Shown here: positions 20,618-28,327 of the stretch, piece by piece
Layout: each line of letters begins with the position of its first letter
Position numbering within the stretch: position 1 is the stretch's first letter
DNA from: DASSKA01 sp963839365
Lineage (GTDB): Bacteria > Actinomycetota > Actinomycetes > Propionibacteriales > Nocardioidaceae
Direction: 5' to 3'
DNA: 64,000 nucleotides
NCBI GenBank assembly: GCA_963839365.1
Contig: CAWIUT010000005.1
Coordinates: 186,001-250,000 of the forward strand
Made by a program: the position numbers and the translations under genes
The notes under the pieces: model-generated
Database searches by the model: none
Told to the model about the DNA's origin: nothing
The model's input: only the letters and a program-made list of their open reading frames with translations

Positions 20618-21136
20618 ATGACCCTGGACACCGACCGGTTCGACGAGTTCGTGGACGGACTGGACTACCCCGTGTTCGTGGTCACCACGGCCCACGACGG
20701 GAAGCGCGCGGGATGTCTGGTCGGGTTCACCACCCAGGCCAGCATCGACCCGCCCCGGATGCTGGTCTGCCTCTCGGTCGCCAACCGCACCTTCGAGGTC
20801 GCCCACGAGGCGGCTCTGCTCGCCGTGCACGTGCTGGACCCGGGCGAGCGCGACCTCGCGGAGCTGTTCGGCGGACGCACCGGCGACGAGGTGGACAAGT
20901 TCGCCCGCTGCCGGTGGACCGCGGGCCCGGCAGGCGTCCCGCTGCTCGACGACGCCCCGCGTCGCCTCGTGGGCCGGATCATCGACCGGCACCGGCTCGG
21001 GGACCACGTGGGCTTCCTGCTCGAGCCCGTCCGGGTCGAGTCGTACGACGGGGGCCGGGCTCTGGACTACGAGCAGGTCGAGGATCTCGACCCGGGCCAT
21101 CCGGCCGACGACGCGCCGCGGCACGAGGAGGACTGA
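20618..21136 (+). CDS. Flavin reductase family protein
   Basis: 172-residue FMN-binding split-barrel protein. It has the family start FVVTTAHDGKRAGCLVGFTTQASIDPPRMLVCLS, the run ANRTFEVAHEAALLAVHVL, and the late segment RHRLGDHVGFLLEPV. Members supply reduced FMN to two-component monooxygenases or act as flavin-dependent reductases. ATG at 20618. Two bases separate its stop from the next gene, a RibD-C-type reductase, so the two may work together. Confidence 0.85.
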   Translation: MTLDTDRFDEFVDGLDYPVFVVTTAHDGKRAGCLVGFTTQASIDPPRMLVCLSVANRTFEVAHEAALLAVHVLDPGERDLAELFGGRTGDEVDKFARCRWTAGPAGVPLLDDAPRRLVGRIIDRHRLGDHVGFLLEPVRVESYDGGRALDYEQVEDLDPGHPADDAPRHEED

Positions 21137-21138
21137 GC

Positions 21139-21876
21139 ATGCAGATGCGCCGGCTGCGCCCCGCGCCGTTCGACGACGTGGACAGCCTGGAGGCCTATGC
21201 CCTGCCCCGGACCGACGGGCCCTACCTTCGGGTGAACATGGTCTCGAGCCTCGACGGCGCGGCGGCCGTCTCGGGACGGGTGGGCAGCCTGTCCGGGCTC
21301 GCCGACCAGGCCTTGCTGCACGAGCTGAGAACCATGTGCGACGTGCTGCTGGTCGGCGCGGGCACCATCCGCGCGGAAGGCTACGGACCGCTGCGGCTCG
21401 GGGAGGACGAGCTCGAGCTGCGCCGCAGCCGCGGTCAGTCCGAGGCACCCCGGCTGGCCGTCCTCAGCCGCCGGCTGGACCTCGACCTGGGCAGTCCCGC
21501 GTTCACCGGCGCCACCGCCCGCCCGCTGCTGCTGACCAGCGAGACGGCGCCGGTGGAGCGGCGCCGGGAGGCCGAGCAGGTCGCCGACGTGCTGGTGCTC
21601 GGCGAGTCGGACGTCGACCTGCGCCGCGCGATGGAGACACTCGCCGGGCGAGGACTGCCGCAGGTCCTGTCCGAGGGCGGTCCGCACGTGCTGAATGAGC
21701 TGTTCAACGCCGGGCTGGTCGACGAGCTCTGTCTCGCGCTGGCTCCGGTGGTCACCGGCGGCCGGGAGCTGCGGATCACCGCCGGCGACCTTCTCGGCGA
21801 GCCGGCGTCGCTGGACCTGGCCGATGTGCTCGAACGGGACGGCTACCTGTTCCTGAGGTACCGCGCACGACGGTGA
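21139..21876 (+). CDS. RibD C-terminal/dihydrofolate reductase-like protein
   Basis: 245 residues, one domain of the RibD-C/bacterial DHFR-like family that reduces ribosylamino-pyrimidines or related substrates with NADPH. Visible: RVNMVSSLDGAAAVSGRVGSLSG at the N-terminus, LLVGAGTIRAEGYGPLRL, and VLSEGGPHVLNELFNAGLVDELCLALAPVVTGG. There is no deaminase domain. Stand-alone actinobacterial proteins of this type are usually called pyrimidine reductase family; a role in riboflavin synthesis is not shown by the context. Confidence 0.85.
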   Translation: MQMRRLRPAPFDDVDSLEAYALPRTDGPYLRVNMVSSLDGAAAVSGRVGSLSGLADQALLHELRTMCDVLLVGAGTIRAEGYGPLRLGEDELELRRSRGQSEAPRLAVLSRRLDLDLGSPAFTGATARPLLLTSETAPVERRREAEQVADVLVLGESDVDLRRAMETLAGRGLPQVLSEGGPHVLNELFNAGLVDELCLALAPVVTGGRELRITAGDLLGEPASLDLADVLERDGYLFLRYRARR

Positions 21877-21928
21877 CCCAGGTCATGCCCGCTCCGTTTG
21901 CGGTCGCGCAGCGCGGGCACCGTTCGGC

Positions 21929-23434
21929 ATGCGTGTCCTGTTGGTCCATCCCAGCGCCCTGATGTACAGCGAGATCTTCCTGCGGCTCGAGCCGCTGGGG
22001 CTGGAACGGGTCGCGGGCGCGGTCCGCCAGGCCGGCCATGAGGTGCGGTTGATGGACCTGCAGGTGTTCAACCACAAGGAGCTGTTCCGCGAGGTCGAGC
22101 GCTTCGCCCCGGACGCGGTCGGCTTCGGCCTGAACTACCTGGCCAACGTGCCCGAGGTCATCGACCTGTCCAGGCAGATCAAGCTCCGGCGACCGGGCAC
22201 CTTCGTGTTCACCGGCGGCCACAGCGTGTCGTTCATCGCCGAGCACGTGCTGGGCCAGGCCGACGGAGGGCTGGACGCCGTGGTCCGCGGGGAGGGCGAG
22301 GTGGCGGCGCCGCTGCTGCTCGACGCATGGCGCAACGGCGCTGCGCACGAGGCGCCCGGGGTGGTCACCCCGGACGGGCACGGCCCCCCGCCCAAGATGC
22401 TGGACAGCATCGACGACGTAATGCCGGCGCGCGACCTGACGCGGCGCCGGAACAAGTACTTCATCGGGGTGCTCGACCCCGCCGCCTCCGTGGAGTTCAC
22501 CCGCGGCTGCCCGTGGGACTGCCAGTTCTGCAGCGCGTGGACCTTCTACGGCCGCAGCTACCGGAAGGCGAGTCCCGAGGCGGCCGCCGCGGACATGGCC
22601 GCGATCGAGGAGCACGGGGTGTTCCTGGTCGACGACGTGGCGTTCATCCGCCCCGAGCACGGGGACGGCATCGCCGCCGGGCTCGAGCGGCGCAACATCC
22701 GCAAGGAGTACTACCTGGAGACCCGCGCCGACGTGCTGCTGCGCAACAAGGAGGTCTTCCAGCGGTGGCGCCGGCTGGGGCTGAACTACATGTTCCTGGG
22801 CATGGAGGCGCTCGACGAGGCCGGGCTCGAGCTGTTCCGGAAGCGGGTCAACCCCGACCAGAACTTCGAGGCCCTCGAGGTGGCCCGCAAGATGGGCCTG
22901 GCGGTGGCGATCAACCTGATCGTGAGCCCGGGCTGGGACGTCAAGCAGTTCGAGCTCACCCGCAAGTGGGCCACCTCCGTCCCGGAGATCGTGAACCTGA
23001 CCGTGATGACGCCGTACCCGGGCACCGAGATCTGGCACACCGACGCCCAGAAGCTGACGACCCGCGACTACCGGCTCTTCGACATCCAGCACGCGGTCAC
23101 GCCCACCCGGCTGCCGCTGAAGCAGTTCTACGCCGAGCTGGTGAAGACCCAGCAGGTGCTCAACCGCAAGCACCTCGGCGCCGCAGCGGTGGCCAAGACC
23201 TTCAAGATCATCGGCCGCAACGCGCTACGCGGGCAGACCAACTTCCCGCGGATGCTGTGGAAGTTCAACAAGGTCTACAACGCCGAGCGGCAGTACGGCG
23301 AGCACCAGCGCCCGGTGCGCTACGAGCTGCCGCTCCCCGAGCAGCGGACCATCGCGGCAGGCAACCGACGCGAGCTCTACATCCACTCCGCCCGCAACGG
23401 GAGCAGGGCACGGCAGACGCGGCAGACATCCTGA
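21929..23434 (+). CDS. B12-binding radical SAM protein, HpnR-like (hopanoid C-3 methylase)
   Basis: 501 residues. An N-terminal cobalamin-binding domain (starts MRVLLVHPSALMYSEIFLRL, with GGHSVSFIAEHVLG) precedes a radical SAM domain with the cluster motif CPWDCQFCSAW (Cx3Cx2C) at about residues 195-205. Several stretches (FLRLEPLGLERVAGAVR, NYLANVPEVIDLS, RKYFIGVLDP-like) match my memory of HpnR, which methylates hopanoids at C-3. No squalene-hopene cyclase or other hopanoid gene lies in this window, so the substrate is inference. Start ATG at 21929. Confidence 0.75.
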   Translation: MRVLLVHPSALMYSEIFLRLEPLGLERVAGAVRQAGHEVRLMDLQVFNHKELFREVERFAPDAVGFGLNYLANVPEVIDLSRQIKLRRPGTFVFTGGHSVSFIAEHVLGQADGGLDAVVRGEGEVAAPLLLDAWRNGAAHEAPGVVTPDGHGPPPKMLDSIDDVMPARDLTRRRNKYFIGVLDPAASVEFTRGCPWDCQFCSAWTFYGRSYRKASPEAAAADMAAIEEHGVFLVDDVAFIRPEHGDGIAAGLERRNIRKEYYLETRADVLLRNKEVFQRWRRLGLNYMFLGMEALDEAGLELFRKRVNPDQNFEALEVARKMGLAVAINLIVSPGWDVKQFELTRKWATSVPEIVNLTVMTPYPGTEIWHTDAQKLTTRDYRLFDIQHAVTPTRLPLKQFYAELVKTQQVLNRKHLGAAAVAKTFKIIGRNALRGQTNFPRMLWKFNKVYNAERQYGEHQRPVRYELPLPEQRTIAAGNRRELYIHSARNGSRARQTRQTS

Positions 23435-23468
23435 GCCGGACCCGTCGACAAGCCCGGCCGAACGACTG

Positions 23469-24593
23469 CTAGCCCCGACTGCGCTCGGCGAGCCGCGCGC
23501 TCCAGCGCTCCTCGACCCGGGCGAACCGCCACACGGCGAGCGCCACCAGCCAGACCGCCACGAACACCGCGACGATCCCGAAGCCGACGTAGTTCAGCGA
23601 CAGTCCCCCGACCCAGGCGAGCGGACCGTGGTGCACCGACAGCTCGGTGGCGAGCACCCCGAGCAGCTCGACGAGCCCGATCACGATGGCGACCACCACC
23701 GACAGCGCGGTGACGGTGAGGTTGTAGAAGACCTTGCGCACCGGCCGGGCGAACGCCCAGCCGTAGGCGCCGTTCATGAACGCACCATCGGTGGTGTCCA
23801 ACAGCGACATCCCGGCCGCGAAGAGCACCGGCAGGGTGAGGATGGCGTACCACGGGAGCCCGGCCACCGAGGCCGAGGTGCCGGCCAGGGCGAGCAGCGC
23901 GACCTCGCTGACCGTGTCGAAACCGAAGCCGAACAACACCCCGACCGGGTAGATGTGGAACGGCCGCCGGATCCCGCTCATCACGCCGCGGAACAGCCGG
24001 TTCATCGCGCCTCGGTTGGACAGCTGCTCGTCGAGCTCGGCCTCGTCGTACTCGCCCTGCCGCATCCGCAGGAACACCCGCACGATGTTGGCGAGGATCA
24101 CCAGGTTGACCCCGCCGATGAGCAGCAGGAAGACGCCGGACACCGAGCTGCCGAACACGCCTGCGTAGCGGTCCACGAACGAGTTCGGGCTCTGCACCGC
24201 CGACCCGAGAGCGCGCAGCCCGAACGCGAGCAGCGCCACCATCACGACCACCACCGTGGAGTGGCCGAGGGAGAACCAGAAACCGACCGAGAGCGGCTGC
24301 GAGCCGCGCTCCTCGCGCAGCTTCCGGGTGGTGTTGTCGATCGCGGCGATGTGGTCGGCGTCGAAGGCGTGCCGCATCCCCAGCGTGTAGGCGGTCAGGC
24401 CGATGCCCAGGCCGAACACGCCGCTGCCGACCTGGTAGCCGTGCGGCGCCACGAACAGCGCCAGCGTGCCCCAGCCGAGCACGTGCAGCAGCGCGACGAA
24501 GGCGTACATCCCGGTGACGGCACGACGGGACCCGCCCGCGGCTCGGCGCGGCAGCGAGACGTACGACGCGAGGCTGCTGGTCACGACGACCAC
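23469..24593 (-). CDS. NiCoT-family nickel/cobalt permease
   Basis: About 374 residues, eight predicted membrane helices. The NiCoT signatures are all present: RHAFDADHIAAIDNTTRK in helix II, FSLGHSTVVVVMVA, LFGFGFDTVSEVALL and GMSLLDTTDGAFMNGAYGWAF. It imports Ni2+ or Co2+ with high affinity. GTG at 24593 or 24584 could be the start; both lack a clear ribosome binding site, and ATG 24509 is a shorter alternative. A Nur-like palindrome lies 20 bases upstream, which favours nickel as substrate. No urease or hydrogenase gene is in the window. Confidence 0.9.
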   Translation of the reverse strand: MVVVTSSLASYVSLPRRAAGGSRRAVTGMYAFVALLHVLGWGTLALFVAPHGYQVGSGVFGLGIGLTAYTLGMRHAFDADHIAAIDNTTRKLREERGSQPLSVGFWFSLGHSTVVVVMVALLAFGLRALGSAVQSPNSFVDRYAGVFGSSVSGVFLLLIGGVNLVILANIVRVFLRMRQGEYDEAELDEQLSNRGAMNRLFRGVMSGIRRPFHIYPVGVLFGFGFDTVSEVALLALAGTSASVAGLPWYAILTLPVLFAAGMSLLDTTDGAFMNGAYGWAFARPVRKVFYNLTVTALSVVVAIVIGLVELLGVLATELSVHHGPLAWVGGLSLNYVGFGIVAVFVAVWLVALAVWRFARVEERWSARLAERSRG

Positions 24594-24612
24594 GCTACCG
24601 GCGAGCAACTGG

Positions 24613-24635
24613 TTGTTGCAAGTCGTTCGCAACAA
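24613..24635. promoter_or_regulatory. Nur-like operator (nickel-responsive Fur family)
   Basis: TTGTTGCAA-GTCGT-TCGCAACAA, arms matching at 8 of 9 positions. The core TTGCAA-N5-TCGCAA differs by one base from the Streptomyces Nur box as I recall it (tTGCaa-N5-ttGCAA). It lies between the nickel/cobalt permease and the divergent methyltransferase, the right place to repress nickel uptake when nickel is plentiful. Confidence 0.65.
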
Positions 24636-24650
24636 GGTCAGGATGGGTCC

Positions 24651-25301
24651 GTGACGATGCCAGCGGACCTGCTCGCGAAGGCCCGGGCGGCCAAGGGGTT
24701 CATGCCCGACGAGGAAGGCGCACTGCTGTACCGGCTGGCCCTGCGGCGGCTGCCGCACGGCCCGGCGCTGGAGATCGGCGGGTACTGCGGCAAGTCCGCG
24801 GTCTACCTCGGCGCCGCCGCGCTCCAGGCCGGCGGAACGGTGTTCTCGGTGGACCACCACCGCGGGTCGGAGGAGAACCAGGAGGGTTGGCCCTACCACG
24901 ACCCGGCGCTGGCCGACCCGGCTTTCGGCCGGTTGGACACGTTGCCCGTCTTCCGGCGCACCGTCGCCGACGCGGGCCTCGAGGAGCAGGTGGTGGCCGT
25001 GGTCGGTCGCTCCTCCACGGTGTCCGCGCACTGGCGCACGCCGCTGTCCCTGCTGTTCATCGACGGCGGGCACACCGACGAGCACGTCACCCGCGACTAC
25101 GAGGGCTTCGGTCGCTGGGTGGCCGCCGGCGCCACCCTGGCGTTCCACGACATCTACCCGGACCCGGCCGACGGCGGTCAGGCGCCGTACCGGGTGTTCC
25201 GCCGCGCCGTGGGCAGCGGTGACTTCGCCGAGACGGAGGCGCTCGGCTCGATGCGGGTGCTAGCGCGGGTGCACGGGGACGCGGGCGACCCGGTCCGCTG
25301 A
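24651..25301 (+). CDS. Class I SAM-dependent methyltransferase
   Basis: 216 residues. The SAM-binding motif I is GPALEIGGYCGKSAVYLGAAAL, followed by VFSVDHHRG and LLFIDGGHTDEHVTRDYEGFGRWV, then FHDIYPDP. The pattern is of the Methyltransf_24/O-methyltransferase group. GTG 24651 and ATG 24657 are both possible starts. It is divergent from the nickel permease, so the Nur-like site may affect it too. Its 3' end overlaps the convergent toroid protein by 42 bases. Substrate unknown. Confidence 0.8.
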   Translation: MTMPADLLAKARAAKGFMPDEEGALLYRLALRRLPHGPALEIGGYCGKSAVYLGAAALQAGGTVFSVDHHRGSEENQEGWPYHDPALADPAFGRLDTLPVFRRTVADAGLEEQVVAVVGRSSTVSAHWRTPLSLLFIDGGHTDEHVTRDYEGFGRWVAAGATLAFHDIYPDPADGGQAPYRVFRRAVGSGDFAETEALGSMRVLARVHGDAGDPVR

Positions 25302-26309
25302 CTCCAGGAAGACCGCCGCTCCCCCGGTCGTCCGGGTGAGGGTGTCTGCGGCCAGCACCACGGCGGCCGTCGTCCAGGTGCTCCGCTCCACCGGCCACCG
25401 GGCACCGTCGGCGAACACGTACCCGGTCCAGTAGGACCCGTCCGGATCGCTGAGGTGCTGCATGTCCGCCAGCAGCCGGATCCCCTCGTCGGGCCGCCCG
25501 AGAGCAGCCAGCGTGATCGCCAGCTCGCAGGTCTCCGCCCCGGTCACCCAGGGCCTGTCGTCCACGCAGCGCACCCCGAGGCCGGGGACCACGAAGCTGT
25601 CCCAGCGGGCCGCGATCCGCCGGCTGCCGGTCCGGCCGCGCAGCGCCCCGGCGAGCACGGGGTAGTACCAGTCCATGGCGTGCCGCGGACGCGGGTCGAA
25701 CAGGTCCTCGTGCTCGCGCAGCGCGCGGTCGAGGCGGCCCAGCGCTGGCTCCCAGCCGGGGCGCGGGTCACGCAGCAGGGCCGCGAGGTGCAGGCCGCAG
25801 CACAGCGCGTGCCGGATGCTGGCGCTTCCGGTGACGAGCGCAGTCTCGAAGGTGCCGCCGTGCTGGTCCACGCCCCAGTCGACGCCGCCGAACGGCAGCT
25901 GGTGCCCGACCACGAGGTCCAGCGCCCGGCACACCACCGGCCAGGCCCGGGCCAGGAAGCCGCTGTCCCGGCGCACCAGCCAGTGGTGCCACACCCCGAC
26001 CGCCACGTAGGCGCACATGTTGGTGTCCGCGCCGGGATCGGTGACCGCGCCGGCCACCGTCGCGAGCGGCCAGCTTCCGTCCTCCCGCTGGGCGGCGAAC
26101 AGCCAGTCGTAGGCGCGCTCCGCAGCGGCCACCTCACCGCCGACCAGCAGCGCCATCGCGCACTCAACGTGGTCCCAGGCGTCCACCTGGCCGCCCGGGA
26201 ACCACGGGACGGCACCGGACGGCTCCTGCGCCGCGGCGATCGCGCTCGCGGCCGACCGGACCCGGGCCGCGGGAAGCACCCCGGGCAGGTCAGGAACGAG
26301 GCCGGTCAT
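25260..26309 (-). CDS. Alpha/alpha-toroid protein, prenyltransferase/terpene cyclase-like
   Basis: 349 residues of helical repeats with QW-like motifs (AAQREDGSWPLA near residue 75, LSDPDGSYWTGYVFADG near residue 295), like the squalene cyclase/prenyltransferase beta-subunit toroid. I see no DxDD or other terpene cyclase acid motif, so catalysis is not supported. ATG at 26309 overlaps the stop of the upstream methyltransferase as ATGA; it is the last gene of the operon that begins with the GT4 gene at 28242. It could bind a prenyl lipid or process the product of the two enzymes upstream. Confidence 0.7.
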   Translation of the reverse strand: MTGLVPDLPGVLPAARVRSAASAIAAAQEPSGAVPWFPGGQVDAWDHVECAMALLVGGEVAAAERAYDWLFAAQREDGSWPLATVAGAVTDPGADTNMCAYVAVGVWHHWLVRRDSGFLARAWPVVCRALDLVVGHQLPFGGVDWGVDQHGGTFETALVTGSASIRHALCCGLHLAALLRDPRPGWEPALGRLDRALREHEDLFDPRPRHAMDWYYPVLAGALRGRTGSRRIAARWDSFVVPGLGVRCVDDRPWVTGAETCELAITLAALGRPDEGIRLLADMQHLSDPDGSYWTGYVFADGARWPVERSTWTTAAVVLAADTLTRTTGGAAVFLESADRVARVPVHPR

Positions 26310-27016
26310 GGTTTGGAGAAGTAGAGGACCAGGCTCTTGCCGAGCAGCGGGTCGAGCAGCCGCTCGGCGTTCCTGGTGAGCCGGGGGCGCTTCATGATGT
26401 CCCAGACCAGCAGCCGGTGGTAGCCGCGCACGAGAGGGTGCCGGTCGTTGTCCACGCCGACGACGCACTTGAGCCACCAGTACGGCGAGTGCAGCGCGTG
26501 CGCGTGCCCCCGTCCGTCGTACCGCAGCCCGGTCGCCGCGACCTTGCCCACCAGGTCGGCGGCGGTGTAGATCCGCACGTGGCCACCCTCCACCTCGTGG
26601 TACTCCCGGGACAGGGCCCAACAGACCCTTTCGGGGAACCAGCTGGGCACGGTGACGGCCAGCGTGCCGCCCGGGCGCAGGACACGGGCCAGCTCGGCGA
26701 TGGCGCGGCGGTCGTCCGGGATGTGCTCGAGCACCTCGGCGGCCACGATCCGGTCGAACTCACCGTCGGCGAACGGCAGCTGCAGCGCGTCGCCCTGCTT
26801 GACGTCGGCTTCGGCGCCGTCGGGCACCTCCCCGGCGGTCCGCATGGCCGCGAAGAGGTCCGAGACCGTGGAGAGCTCGTCGGCGTCCTGGTCGAAGGCC
26901 ACCACGTCGGTGCCGCGGCGGTAGAGCTCGAACGCATGCCGGCCGGCGCCGCAGCCCATGTCCAGCGCCCGCTCACCGGGGCGCACCCCGAGCCGGTCGA
27001 AGTCGACGGTCAGCAT
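26306..27016 (-). CDS. Class I SAM-dependent methyltransferase
   Basis: 236 residues. SAM motif ERALDMGCGAGRHAFELYRRG, acidic loop VVAFDQDADE, then FDRIVAAEVLEHIPDDRRAIAELARVLRPGGTLAVTVP, the UbiE/Methyltransf_11 pattern. A C-terminal hydrophobic/basic part (SPYWWLKCVVGVDNDRHPL) may meet a lipid substrate. It overlaps the GT4 gene by seven bases and the toroid gene by four, so the three are one operon. Confidence 0.87.
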   Translation of the reverse strand: MLTVDFDRLGVRPGERALDMGCGAGRHAFELYRRGTDVVAFDQDADELSTVSDLFAAMRTAGEVPDGAEADVKQGDALQLPFADGEFDRIVAAEVLEHIPDDRRAIAELARVLRPGGTLAVTVPSWFPERVCWALSREYHEVEGGHVRIYTAADLVGKVAATGLRYDGRGHAHALHSPYWWLKCVVGVDNDRHPLVRGYHRLLVWDIMKRPRLTRNAERLLDPLLGKSLVLYFSKP

Positions 27017-28242
27017 CCCGCCTCCGCGACCGCTCGGGCGTAGACATCGACCGTGCCGCGCGCCACGGCCGCCCAGCCGAACCGTTCGACCGCGCGGCGG
27101 CGTCCGGCGGCGCCCATCGCCTGCCGCCTGTCCGGGTCGTCGAGGAGCGCGGCGAGCGCCCCGGCCAGCTCCTCCGGGTCGCCGGGGGCCACCAGCTGCC
27201 CACAGGCCCCGCCCTCCCCCACCACCTCGGGGAGCGCGCCCGCGCGGCTTGCCACCAGCGGCGTACCACACGCCATCGACTCGACCGCCGGCAGCGAGAA
27301 CCCCTCGTACAGCGACGGGACGCACGCCACCTCCGCCGAGCCGAGCAGCCCGGCCAGGTCCCGGTCGGGCAGCCCGTGCACGAACCGCACCGAGTCGCCG
27401 ACGGCGAGGGAGTCCACCAACCGTTCGGTCGGGCCGCCGGGCGCCGGCCTGCTGACCAGCACCAGCTCGACGTCGCGCTCGGTGCGCAGCTTGGCGAACG
27501 CCTCCAGCAAGGTGGCCACACCCTTCAGCGGGGTGTCCGCGCTGGCCATCGCCACGAGCCGCCCGGGCACCCGGGGGGCCTGCGGCGGAGCGAAGACCTC
27601 CGTGTCGGCGCCCAGCGGCACCACGCTGATCCGGCCCGGGTCCACCTTGAAGTCGGCGGAGATGTCCCGGGCCGAGGACTGCGAGACGGTCAGCACGTGC
27701 CGGGTCCGCCGCGCGACCCGGCCCTGCATCGCCAGGAAGCCGTACCAGCGGCGCAGCGCGAGCCGCCGCACGCCGGTCGTCGCGGCAAGCTCGACGCGCC
27801 GGTCGAACGTGATCGGGTGATGGATGGTGGTGACCATCGGGATGCCCGACCGCTGGAGCGCCAGCATGCCGTAGCCCAGCGTCTGGTTGTCGTGCACCAC
27901 GTCGAAGTCGGCGAGCCGGCCGCGCAGCTCCCGGGCCACGCGCAGGCTGAAGGTGAGCGGCTCGGGGAAGCCCGCGGTCCACATGGTCGCCACCTCGAGC
28001 AGGTCCACGACGTCCCGGATCTCCGCCGGGCCGGGCGTTCGGAACGGGTCCGGCTCCCGGTAGAGGTCCAGGCTGGGCACCGCGGTCAGCCCGACACCGG
28101 GATCCAGATCCGGGTAGGGCTGCCCGGAGAACACCTCGACCTGGTGGCCGAGGGCGACCAGCTCCCGGCCGAGATGCCGGACGTAGACGCCCTGGCCACC
28201 GCAGTGCGGCTTGCTCCGGTAGGAGAGCAGTGCGACACGCAA
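27010..28242 (-). CDS. Family 4 glycosyltransferase
   Basis: 410-residue GT-B retaining glycosyltransferase. N-terminal domain MRVALLSYRSKPHCGGQGVYVRHL; C-terminal nucleotide-sugar site PLGADTEVFAP and the EX7E-type motif in PSLYEGFSLPAVESMACGTPLV. I favour TTG at 28242 because GGGAGG lies six bases upstream and the residues after it match the GT4 start; an in-frame ATG at 28281 gives 13 more residues but begins six bases from a KstR-like operator. First gene of the GT4-methyltransferase-toroid operon. Confidence 0.88.
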   Translation of the reverse strand: MRVALLSYRSKPHCGGQGVYVRHLGRELVALGHQVEVFSGQPYPDLDPGVGLTAVPSLDLYREPDPFRTPGPAEIRDVVDLLEVATMWTAGFPEPLTFSLRVARELRGRLADFDVVHDNQTLGYGMLALQRSGIPMVTTIHHPITFDRRVELAATTGVRRLALRRWYGFLAMQGRVARRTRHVLTVSQSSARDISADFKVDPGRISVVPLGADTEVFAPPQAPRVPGRLVAMASADTPLKGVATLLEAFAKLRTERDVELVLVSRPAPGGPTERLVDSLAVGDSVRFVHGLPDRDLAGLLGSAEVACVPSLYEGFSLPAVESMACGTPLVASRAGALPEVVGEGGACGQLVAPGDPEELAGALAALLDDPDRRQAMGAAGRRRAVERFGWAAVARGTVDVYARAVAEAGC

Positions 28243-28286
28243 GCTGGACCTCCCGCTGCGTCCGGCGGGTGGCCCCCGCATCGACT

Positions 28287-28298
28287 GGAACGTGTTCC
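28287..28298. promoter_or_regulatory. KstR-like operator 1
   Basis: Perfect palindrome GGAAC-GT-GTTCC. The core AAC-N2-GTT is that of the mycobacterial KstR box (TnnAACnnGTTnnA). It sits between the GT4 operon and the KstR-like gene; its centre is 25 bp from operator 2. Confidence 0.65.
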
Positions 28299-28311
28299 CA
28301 TTATGCCCGTT

Positions 28312-28323
28312 GGAACTTGTTCC
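28312..28323. promoter_or_regulatory. KstR-like operator 2
   Basis: Second perfect palindrome GGAAC-TT-GTTCC, four bases upstream of the regulator's ATG. Such closeness suggests autorepression and possibly a leaderless transcript for the regulator. Confidence 0.65.
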
Positions 28324-28327
28324 TAGT

